Shown here: positions 52,157 through 59,578 of the stretch, in pieces
Layout of the letters: each line of letters begins with the position of its first letter
How positions within the stretch are numbered: the stretch's first letter is position 1
Source: Psychrobacter jeotgali
GTDB lineage: Bacteria; Pseudomonadota; Gammaproteobacteria; Pseudomonadales; Moraxellaceae
NCBI RefSeq assembly: GCF_904846315.1
Contig: NZ_CAJHAF010000001.1
Coordinates: 2,294,001-2,358,000, forward strand
DNA length: 64,000 nt
Direction of reading: 5' to 3'
Made by a program: the position numbers and the translations under genes
Notes under the pieces: model-generated
Told to the model about the DNA's origin: nothing
The model's input: the letters and a program-made list of their open reading frames with translations, nothing else
The model's database searches: none

Positions 52157-53308
52157 ATGACAAAATTAATTCATTCCTTTTGCCTCAAAACCTATAACAA
52201 CCCTGTTTTAGGGAGCATAGTGCCTATTATGGCTGCCACTGCCCTTTTGAGTCTTAGTGCCTGCCAGCAGCCACCTGAGTACGACTACTTGAGTGGCGAG
52301 ACTATGGGTACCAGCTACCATATCAGCTATAAACTGCCAGAAGGCGCCGATGAAAGCGCTATACAAGCTGCTATAGATTCACGCCTGCAAGACATCAACG
52401 ATAGCATGTCCACTTATCAAGATGACTCTACTATTTCCAAGTTTAATAAACTTGCTAAAAATCAACCGATTATTATTGATGCCGACTTTGACCATGTGCT
52501 GGCTATCTCGCGTCAAGTTTATGAGCAATCAGGTGGAGCGTTTGATCCCACTGTTATGCCACTCATTGACACTTGGGGCTTTGGTAGCACCATGACCGTT
52601 GAGCGTTTGCAAAGCCCACCTACTCCGGCGGAGATTGCTCAAGCAAAAGCCTTAGTCGATTTTGAGAGTGTAATACAAGATGATAATACTATCTATAAAA
52701 CTAAAAATGGCGTCGGACTGGATTTTTCAGCGGTAGCTAAAGGTTATGGCGTCGATGTCATTGCTGATGTTCTAAGGGATGATTATCAAATTCGCAATTA
52801 TATGGTAGAGATTGGCGGGGAGATTGCTACCTCCGGGGTTAATAGTCAGCAGCAACCCTGGCAAATTGCCATTGACGCTCCTATTGAGGGCAGTACCGTC
52901 AGCGAGCGTCAGACCATCACCGGTATCCGCCAACCTATTAATAACGCTAATAAAATGTATTTGGCGACCTCAGGTAATTATCGCAATTCAGTAATATTTG
53001 ATGGTAAACACTATAGCCATACTATCGACCCAACCACTGGTGAGCCTATTGTGGGCGGCGCACCTTCGGTGACCGTTGCCGCTGACTCAGTCGCTCTCGC
53101 CGATGCTTGGGCGACTGCCTTAACCGCCTTACCTTATGAAAAAGCATTAACCCTAGCTAAAGAGCATGATATAGCTGCATTATTTGTAGTACTAGCGGAT
53201 GGGATAAAGCCTGCTGATATTGAAAACGCCAAAGAAAACGGTATAGACCATTGGCAAGTAGTACAGACCTCAGCAATGCAAAACTTGCGAGCCGACAAAA
53301 AGTCTTAA
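52157..53308 (+). CDS. apbE: FAD:protein FMN transferase (flavinyltransferase)
   Basis: ApbE attaches FMN to threonine in SGAT sites of NqrB and NqrC. The lipoprotein signal ends LSLSAC, so it works in the periplasm. Family motifs: GETMGTSYHISY, the FD-TVMPL region, DFSAVAKGYGVDVIAD, the conserved EIGGEI, and HTIDPTTGEP near the Mg2+ site with the ADAWATAL helix. Two starts compete: this ATG gives a normal signal peptide, while an ATG at 52106 has a better Shine-Dalgarno (AAGGGG) but a long N-terminal extension. Location after nqr fits the role. Confidence 0.94.
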   Translation: MTKLIHSFCLKTYNNPVLGSIVPIMAATALLSLSACQQPPEYDYLSGETMGTSYHISYKLPEGADESAIQAAIDSRLQDINDSMSTYQDDSTISKFNKLAKNQPIIIDADFDHVLAISRQVYEQSGGAFDPTVMPLIDTWGFGSTMTVERLQSPPTPAEIAQAKALVDFESVIQDDNTIYKTKNGVGLDFSAVAKGYGVDVIADVLRDDYQIRNYMVEIGGEIATSGVNSQQQPWQIAIDAPIEGSTVSERQTITGIRQPINNANKMYLATSGNYRNSVIFDGKHYSHTIDPTTGEPIVGGAPSVTVAADSVALADAWATALTALPYEKALTLAKEHDIAALFVVLADGIKPADIENAKENGIDHWQVVQTSAMQNLRADKKS

Positions 53309-53461
53309 GCGATGATAATGACAAGAGTTATCAGGGTCTGTTGAATAGCTTACGACTCACTCTTACAGTCACCTTACTGGCTGTCTTAATTATTGTAAAA
53401 GGCTTACAATATGACGTTTTAGAATACTGTTATCGAAATGTGCTTGCACTAAGGATATGAG

Positions 53462-54964
53462 ATGATTTATACATTGATGGCGATAACGTTTGTCTTGGGC
53501 TATATTGCTATCGCACTTGAGCATAACATTCACGTCGATAAGGCCGCCTCAGCTCTGTTAACAGCAGTTATAGTTTGGACCTTGCTGGTCATTGGATCTG
53601 AGACCTTGCTTGCCAATCAACTCACCGATGGCCTCAATGCCACTGCCCTACTGAATACTGAGCTGCGACATCATTTGTCGGAGATTGCAGAGATTCTGTT
53701 TTTCTTAATGGGTGCTATGGTTATCGTTGAATTGGTTGATGCGCATGATGGCTTTGCGGCTATTACCAACCGTATCCATACGACCAATGCGGTGACCTTG
53801 CTATGGACAATCGGCGCGCTTACTTTCTTTTTCTCCGCACTACTAGACAACCTTACCACCACTATTGTCATGGTTTCGTTATTACGCAAACTGGTAGCAG
53901 ACAAACAGCTACGCTTGTGGTTCGTAGGTACGGTTGTCGTCTGTGCTAACGCAGGTGGTGCGTGGTCGCCCATTGGTGACGTCACCACCACCATGCTGTG
54001 GATTGGTAATCAAATTACTGCCAGTAATATCATTGTTGATTTGATTGTACCGAGCTTAATTGCTGCAGTTGTACCTCTACTAATACTAACCTTTATGTTT
54101 AAAGGTCAAACCGTACGTAGACCTCAGCCTCCTAAAGCAGCCGTTGAATCCTCTAACGTCAACTATCTTGGTGAATATACTGGGGCTTCTGCGATGGCAA
54201 TGCAGGGAGCAGAGGGCGCTCAAACTCAGACTTTTGATGCCTACTCAAATGGAACCAATGGCGCAGCTACGGCAAACCCACTTGATGCCGTGACGCCTAG
54301 AATGCGTATTAGTATTTTAGCCTTAGGTTTAGGTGCACTAGCATTTGTACCGGTATTTAAAACTCTAACCAATCTACCTCCTTATATGGGTATCTTGTTC
54401 GGTGTAGGTGTACTTTGGGTATTTACCGAGCTGGTACATCGTCATGACCAGTGGCATGTTAAGCAGCAGATGACCGTTGTTGGAGTACTTACTCGAGTCG
54501 ATATGTCGAGTATTTTGTTCTTCTTAGGTATCCTCCTAGCGGTATCAGCACTAGCGACTGCTGGACACTTGATAGATATGGCAACATGGCTGGATAATAC
54601 TTTTGGCAACCTATATGTTATCAACGTATTTATTGGCTTGCTGTCATCATTGGTAGATAACGTGCCTCTAGTAGCTGGTGCAATGAAAATGTATCCTCTA
54701 CTTACCGATTCTGCTATGGCAGGACTCACTGGTGATGAGCTGGCACGCCAAAGCATGTTTTTACAAGATGGTGCCTTTTGGCATTTCTTGGCTTACTGCG
54801 CCGGCGTTGGTGGTAGCTGCTTAATTATCGGTTCAGCGGCTGGGGTTGCGGCTATGGGTATGGAGAAAATCTCCTTTATGTGGTATCTCAAGCATATCAG
54901 TGGCCTAGCCCTTATCGGTTATTTAGCGGGTGCAGCTACTTACATTGCTATTCACGTTATGTAG
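53462..54964 (+). CDS. nhaD: Na+/H+ antiporter NhaD
   Basis: NhaD exports Na+ (or Li+) in exchange for protons at the inner membrane. The 500-aa protein has about 12-13 hydrophobic helices and the family signatures FFLMGAMVIVELVDAHDGF, SALLDNLTTTIVMVSLL, NAGGAWSPIGDVTTTMLW and SSLVDNVPLVAGAM. A cytoplasmic Gln/Ala-rich loop (about 215-280) is longer than in many relatives. AAGGA precedes the ATG. Its place between apbE and nqrM puts a sodium exchanger inside a sodium-pump gene cluster. Confidence 0.94.
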   Translation: MIYTLMAITFVLGYIAIALEHNIHVDKAASALLTAVIVWTLLVIGSETLLANQLTDGLNATALLNTELRHHLSEIAEILFFLMGAMVIVELVDAHDGFAAITNRIHTTNAVTLLWTIGALTFFFSALLDNLTTTIVMVSLLRKLVADKQLRLWFVGTVVVCANAGGAWSPIGDVTTTMLWIGNQITASNIIVDLIVPSLIAAVVPLLILTFMFKGQTVRRPQPPKAAVESSNVNYLGEYTGASAMAMQGAEGAQTQTFDAYSNGTNGAATANPLDAVTPRMRISILALGLGALAFVPVFKTLTNLPPYMGILFGVGVLWVFTELVHRHDQWHVKQQMTVVGVLTRVDMSSILFFLGILLAVSALATAGHLIDMATWLDNTFGNLYVINVFIGLLSSLVDNVPLVAGAMKMYPLLTDSAMAGLTGDELARQSMFLQDGAFWHFLAYCAGVGGSCLIIGSAAGVAAMGMEKISFMWYLKHISGLALIGYLAGAATYIAIHVM

Positions 54965-55056
54965 AGCAATGTTATGTAGATACTGTATCGTTGTTGTTTT
55001 GCTATATATTATCTCAATTGGCTAACTATGGTAGAATAAGACTATAAATTAATTAT

Positions 55057-55106
55057 AGCCGGCAGTTATGGTATTTAGTTGTCAATTATTACCAGTAACT
55101 ACCGGC
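55057..55106 (+). promoter_or_regulatory. Long hairpin in the nqrM 5' region
   Basis: AGCCGGCAGTTATGG (55057-55071) pairs with CCAGTAACTACCGGCT (55091-55106), about 13 pairs with one mismatch and a bulge. It sits 22 bases before the nqrM ATG and lacks a T-run, so it may control nqrM translation or stability rather than terminate nhaD. Confidence 0.5.
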
Positions 55107-55128
55107 TGGATAAAGCGAGGTTTCCCCC

Positions 55129-55374
55129 ATGCTTAGTCAATTACTCCCTATGCTTGCTATTACCTTTACCGTCTTTGTGTTGTTCTTTTTATTGATGGGC
55201 ATTGGTTATATGTTCAAGAAACAGCCGCTCAAAGGCTCATGCGGTGGTGTGGCCAAACTGATGGGCGATGAGTACTGCTCGTTTTGTGGCGATGACCCTA
55301 ACAAATGTGAATCACAAGGGTCTGAATCACGAGCCAATGCACTCAAAGCAGCTCAATTAGGTAAGTCAGTATAA
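55129..55374 (+). CDS. nqrM: NqrM, Na+-NQR maturation protein (DUF539)
   Basis: NqrM is needed to insert the membrane iron centre of Na+-NQR. The 81-aa protein has one N-terminal membrane helix (TFTVFVLFFLLMGIGYMF) and a Cys cluster: GSCGGVAKLMGDEYCSFCGDDPNKCE, four conserved cysteines. GAGG lies upstream. In Vibrio it follows nqr and apbE directly; here nhaD is inserted before it. Confidence 0.93.
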   Translation: MLSQLLPMLAITFTVFVLFFLLMGIGYMFKKQPLKGSCGGVAKLMGDEYCSFCGDDPNKCESQGSESRANALKAAQLGKSV

Positions 55375-55427
55375 ATATCATGCTCGTTACCATAGGCTGA
55401 TAGCATTTGCCTATCATCTATTCTTAT

Positions 55428-55475
55428 AATAGCGTCAAGTCCTTTTAATTCTTAAAAGCGACTGGCGCTATTTTT
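55428..55475 (+). terminator. nqrM terminator
   Basis: AATAGCG (55428-55434) pairs with CGCTATT (55466-55472), with an inner CTTTTAA/TTAAAAG stem across an internal loop, then more T. Confidence 0.75.
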
Positions 55476-55692
55476 AAATTGTACTATGCAATTTTCTCTA
55501 GAGCTTTTCTTGATAGATCATACTCAGGTTATTTGCTGCCACCACGCTTATAGATAAGCTGAATATGATGATCTTTCTGTCTTGTGCACCTTACTCATTT
55601 AGTGATAGTTTTTGGTGTCACCATCTTTATGCGCTTTTATTAGCGCTTAAATAGTGACTGGTTTCTTTTCTCATTTTTATTGTCGTGCTGCT

Positions 55693-56949
55693 ATGTCTAC
55701 TGATTCCAACTTATCATCTACGCCGAACCTTACTAATTCGCAACCTGCTAAGCTACCTTCTGCAAAATTTACTTTTTGGTTGGTACTGTGCGCGATGATT
55801 TTGTTGGCAACCAATATGCGTGCGCCTATTGTGGCACTTGGCTCTATTGCGCCAGTAGTTCAAAACGCTTTAAATATCTCTGAAACTCAAATTGGTTGGC
55901 TTGGCGCCATACCTATGCTGACCTTTGCTATAGGAGCGTTAATCTCTCCAGCTATTGGTAAGCGCTATGGACTTGAAAACACTTTGATTACGATGATAAT
56001 CCTGCTCACGTTAGGGATGGTCGTACGGGTGGTGGTGCCGACTTGGATAGGGTTTTTGAGTGGTACGGTGATGCTGACTTTAGCTATTGGTTTTGCCAAT
56101 ACTTTAGCAGCTCCGGTCATCAAGCAGCGTACGCCCCATCATATTCCACTAATCACTGGCCTATTTAGTCTTACTATGACGGTGAGCGCAGGGATTGTCG
56201 CTGGGGTGGTACTGCCATTATCCGAGCATGTCGGTTGGCAATGGGCATTAGGGGGTTGGTCACTATTGGGGTTTTTTGCCATTATTATTTGGATATTTTT
56301 ACGCTTGCGTTTAGGCTCATCAAGCCATCAAGCCGTGCCACTTGCTACGCTAGGTGATTCAGATATCTCTATGTGGCGTACGCCTTTTGCTTGGCAGATT
56401 GCGATATTTATGGGTATCCAGTCTTTGCTTTATTATACTGTCGCTAGTTTTCTGCCTTCTATTTGGGTGAGTAAAGGCTTGAGTCCCGTAGCCGCTGGAC
56501 AGATGGGCTCAGTGTTTCAGTTTATGGCACCACTAGCTATATTAAGTTTAACTTGGTTAGTCAATCGTGGTCGACCTATTCAAGCGCTAGCTGTCTTTGC
56601 AGCGATTCTTAACGTTATTGGGGTTTTAGGATTAAGTTACCTTTCCGCTGATTTGGCGTGGCTGTGGTCAGGCATGATGGGCGCTGGCTGTTCAGCAATT
56701 TTTACCCTAAGTATGATGCTATTCTCATTACGGACTTACACCACCAATCAGGCAAGCGAGCTGTCCGGGATGGCTCAAGCGGTTGGTTATTTGCTGGCCT
56801 TTTTCGGTCCACTAGGTACTGGCTGGCTGCATGAAGCGACCGGAAATTGGGACTTGCCCTTATTAATAACGCTTATCTTAATGATTATAAATGTCGTTAT
56901 TGCATGGATGGTCAGTCGTCCAGTTATGGTTGATGGCAAGAGGGCTTAA
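55693..56949 (+). CDS. MFS transporter, CynX/NimT-like
   Basis: A 418-aa major facilitator with about 12 hydrophobic helices. The first-helix region reads LLATNMRAPIVALGSIAPVVQ and the next loop ISETQIGWLGAIPMLTFAIG, the pattern of the cyanate/nitroimidazole (CynX/NimT, YeaN) family. The substrate is unknown. The N-terminal 35 residues are Ser/Pro-rich and polar. An upstream GTG (55654) would add 13 residues; neither start has a clear Shine-Dalgarno. It is followed by a hydrolase gene one base after its stop, so the two are likely cotranscribed. Confidence 0.9.
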   Translation: MSTDSNLSSTPNLTNSQPAKLPSAKFTFWLVLCAMILLATNMRAPIVALGSIAPVVQNALNISETQIGWLGAIPMLTFAIGALISPAIGKRYGLENTLITMIILLTLGMVVRVVVPTWIGFLSGTVMLTLAIGFANTLAAPVIKQRTPHHIPLITGLFSLTMTVSAGIVAGVVLPLSEHVGWQWALGGWSLLGFFAIIIWIFLRLRLGSSSHQAVPLATLGDSDISMWRTPFAWQIAIFMGIQSLLYYTVASFLPSIWVSKGLSPVAAGQMGSVFQFMAPLAILSLTWLVNRGRPIQALAVFAAILNVIGVLGLSYLSADLAWLWSGMMGAGCSAIFTLSMMLFSLRTYTTNQASELSGMAQAVGYLLAFFGPLGTGWLHEATGNWDLPLLITLILMIINVVIAWMVSRPVMVDGKRA

Positions 56950-56950
56950 A

Positions 56951-57988
56951 ATGACTAACTCTAGCAAACAAAAACCAGCAGAGACGCAAAATCAAGCTGA
57001 TTTATTGCCTGAGATAACTCATTATCTAAATGTATTGAATTATCAAATATTGCCAGCTTTTATCCAAACGGGCAGTATTGCTAATGCGATCAATGCTAGA
57101 GAGGGTTTGGCAAATCTAACTCATAACTTGCTCACTGAAAAAGTGGATGTCCCTTTAATAGTGGATGACATCATCGAGTGTGAGGCGTCAACTAGCGATG
57201 TTTATGATGTACCAGTGCGCCTTTTTTATCCCAGCTTGCCAGCCTATACTGACCAACCTGAGCCCACCTCTTTACCCATAATGCTGTATTTTCATGGTGG
57301 TGGCGGGACGGCGGGTAGCGTCGCTGTTTATCATCAGATTTTATGCCGTTTGGCAAAACATACCGGGCATATTGTCATTGCCCCAGAATATCGCCTTGCA
57401 CCAGAAAATCCTTATCCTTGCGGCCAAAACGATGCTTGCAGCGCTTTACTTGGGTTACCCAAATTGCTCGCCCGCCAGCAAATCAGCCCTACTAATATTG
57501 TCGTGGCAGGCGATAGTCATGGCGGGGCTTTGGTGACTAATCTGCTACGTGATCCTAGAGTAAAAGATTCAGATGTAATAGATAAAATCAGCGCCCAAGT
57601 ACTGATCTACCCCAGCGTTGACTTTACTATGAGCGGTCCTTCTATCGAGAAATATGGCGATGGCTATCTGCTTAGTCGCCAGCGCATCAGCTGGTATTTT
57701 GACCAGTACTTTCAAAACAATGAGAACAGAAAAGCCAAATCTGCCCTATTTGCTACCCCAAATGAGCTTAAGGATCAGCCACCTGCGCTTATCATCAATG
57801 CAGCAATTGATCCCTTATATGATGAAGGCGCCACCTATGCTAATAAACTTACTGAAGCAGGGGTTAATACCCAGCACATCACTTATGAGCAAGTCATTCA
57901 TGCTTATCTGAATATGGAAAATCTCAATCCTGACATCTGCCAGCAAACTTATGAGGCTATAGCTGAGTTTTTGAACAACCAAGCTTAA
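56951..57988 (+). CDS. Alpha/beta hydrolase, hormone-sensitive-lipase family
   Basis: A 345-aa cytoplasmic esterase. The HSL-family oxyanion motif HGGGG is at 115-119, the nucleophile GDSHGG has Ser189, and the catalytic Asp (NAAIDPLYDEG) and His (VIHAYLN) are in the C-terminal part. Length and order are typical. The start follows the MFS stop codon by one base, with GAGGG nearby, so coupled expression with the transporter is likely; a link between import of an ester and its cleavage is only a guess. Confidence 0.9.
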   Translation: MTNSSKQKPAETQNQADLLPEITHYLNVLNYQILPAFIQTGSIANAINAREGLANLTHNLLTEKVDVPLIVDDIIECEASTSDVYDVPVRLFYPSLPAYTDQPEPTSLPIMLYFHGGGGTAGSVAVYHQILCRLAKHTGHIVIAPEYRLAPENPYPCGQNDACSALLGLPKLLARQQISPTNIVVAGDSHGGALVTNLLRDPRVKDSDVIDKISAQVLIYPSVDFTMSGPSIEKYGDGYLLSRQRISWYFDQYFQNNENRKAKSALFATPNELKDQPPALIINAAIDPLYDEGATYANKLTEAGVNTQHITYEQVIHAYLNMENLNPDICQQTYEAIAEFLNNQA

Positions 57989-58051
57989 ACAGCCAACTGC
58001 TATCAAATTTGTTAAAGTAAATAATGTTAATTACTATATAACGGAACCTCT

Positions 58052-58849
58052 ATGTCACAACCTTTGATAAAAGCGGCTGCAGCCAAATTACTAGTAGCAA
58101 AAAATATCAGCTTAGCGCTACTGGCCAGCTTAGCGCTAATCGCCTGTAGTCCAGCTGCTGATAATGACGCTGATGCTAATGACCCTATATTAGAGGTGCC
58201 GCAAACAGAGGCTGCCAATCAAGTTTCACATGTATCTGTGGCTGAACAAGGCGACATAGAAATTATCGAGCAGCCTATTACCATTCTAGCGCTTGGCGAC
58301 TCCCTCACCGAAGGCTTAGGCGTTGAGCGTGACGGTAATTACCCAGCGCAATTAGAAGCCCAATTAAAGAAGCTGGGCTACGTCAATGTCGATGTGGTCA
58401 ATTCAGGGCTTAGCGGTGAGACTAGCACCGGTCTTGTCAATCGTCTGGACTGGGTGACGCAAACTGAGCCTGATATCACTATATTAACGATTGGCGCTAA
58501 TGATGCTATGCGCGGTCTCGATGTGGCAACCGTTGAGGAAAATATCCGTACCGCTGTGAAGCACCTACAAGATAATGGTAGCGAAGTTATCTTAGGCGGC
58601 ATGCAAATTTATGACAATTTGGGCGACGAATACGTCAGGTCATTCTCAGACATCTATCCCCGTATCGCTGAAGATATGGATGTGCCAATGATTCCCTTTT
58701 TCTTGGAGGGCGTGGGCGGTATTGCTGACCTCAACCAAGCTGATGCCATTCATCCAACCAAAGAAGGCTATACCATTATCGTAAATAATAATATCTTACC
58801 GGTGCTACAACCTGAGCTTGAGAAAATGGTAGTAAGTGAGCCTAATTGA
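58052..58849 (+). CDS. tesA: TesA-like lysophospholipase/arylesterase lipoprotein
   Basis: A GDSL/SGNH hydrolase of 265 aa. Block I GDSLTEG (Ser84), block II with GLSGETSTG, block III GAND and block V DAIHP with the catalytic His. The N-terminal segment ends in a lipobox LALIAC (Cys32), so it is a lipoprotein rather than a freely periplasmic protein as in E. coli. It precedes the ybbA-ybbP pair in the same direction, whereas in E. coli tesA is divergent from them. Thioesterase, esterase and lysophospholipase activities are family properties. Confidence 0.92.
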   Translation: MSQPLIKAAAAKLLVAKNISLALLASLALIACSPAADNDADANDPILEVPQTEAANQVSHVSVAEQGDIEIIEQPITILALGDSLTEGLGVERDGNYPAQLEAQLKKLGYVNVDVVNSGLSGETSTGLVNRLDWVTQTEPDITILTIGANDAMRGLDVATVEENIRTAVKHLQDNGSEVILGGMQIYDNLGDEYVRSFSDIYPRIAEDMDVPMIPFFLEGVGGIADLNQADAIHPTKEGYTIIVNNNILPVLQPELEKMVVSEPN

Positions 58850-58876
58850 AATCATCGCCATTAAAAGAAGAAAAAT

Positions 58877-59578
58877 ATGACCGCTACAGTTTCTAGCAAT
58901 AAAGCGCTACTCACCGCCGCAAACTTAAACAAAACCGTACAAGTTGGCGAGCAATCGCTAGCGATTATCAAAGATGTCAGTATTCATGTTGATGCTGGCG
59001 AGTTTGTAGTGATTATGGGGAAATCAGGCTCAGGAAAATCTACTTTGCTAGGCTTGCTTGCCGCGCTCGATTATCCTGATAGCGGTTCGGTTAAACTCGG
59101 CGAGCAAACGTTAAGTGCGCTTGGTGAGGATGCGCTGGCGGCTATTCGTCAGCGTGAAATGGGTTTTGTATTCCAATCTTTTCATTTATTGCCCACTTTG
59201 ACCGTGGCAGAAAATATTGCCTTTCCACTCGATATTGCGCGGCGTCCTGATCAAGTTCGTGTCGATGAATTAATAGAAGCAGTCGGGCTTGGGCATCGGC
59301 GTGATAGTTTACCCAACCAACTATCCGGTGGTGAACAGCAGCGTACCGCAGTGGCACGAGCCCTAGTTTCACGCCCCAAAATTGTCTTCGCTGATGAACC
59401 CACGGGTAACTTGGATGAACAAAATGCTGATCAGGTTATGCAATTATTATTAGATTTGCGTCAACAAACCGGTTCAGCACTCGTGGTGGTCACTCACGAC
59501 CCAGCGCTTGCCGAGATGGCGGATCGAGTGATTACCATGCATGATGGTGTAATAAACGGGTCAAAAGTTAATGGATAA
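58877..59578 (+). CDS. ybbA: ABC transporter ATP-binding protein (YbbA, LolD-like)
   Basis: The ATPase of a MacB/LolD-type ABC system. Walker [10 protein letters not shown] (48-56), signature LSGGEQQR (149-156), Walker [12 protein letters not shown] (170-180) and the switch His in VVVTHD. 233 aa is normal. It overlaps the permease gene by 8 bases. Members of this type pair with long FtsX-like permeases and act on envelope lipids or peptides; the substrate is not known. Confidence 0.94.
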   Translation: MTATVSSNKALLTAANLNKTVQVGEQSLAIIKDVSIHVDAGEFVVIMGKSGSGKSTLLGLLAALDYPDSGSVKLGEQTLSALGEDALAAIRQREMGFVFQSFHLLPTLTVAENIAFPLDIARRPDQVRVDELIEAVGLGHRRDSLPNQLSGGEQQRTAVARALVSRPKIVFADEPTGNLDEQNADQVMQLLLDLRQQTGSALVVVTHDPALAEMADRVITMHDGVINGSKVNG

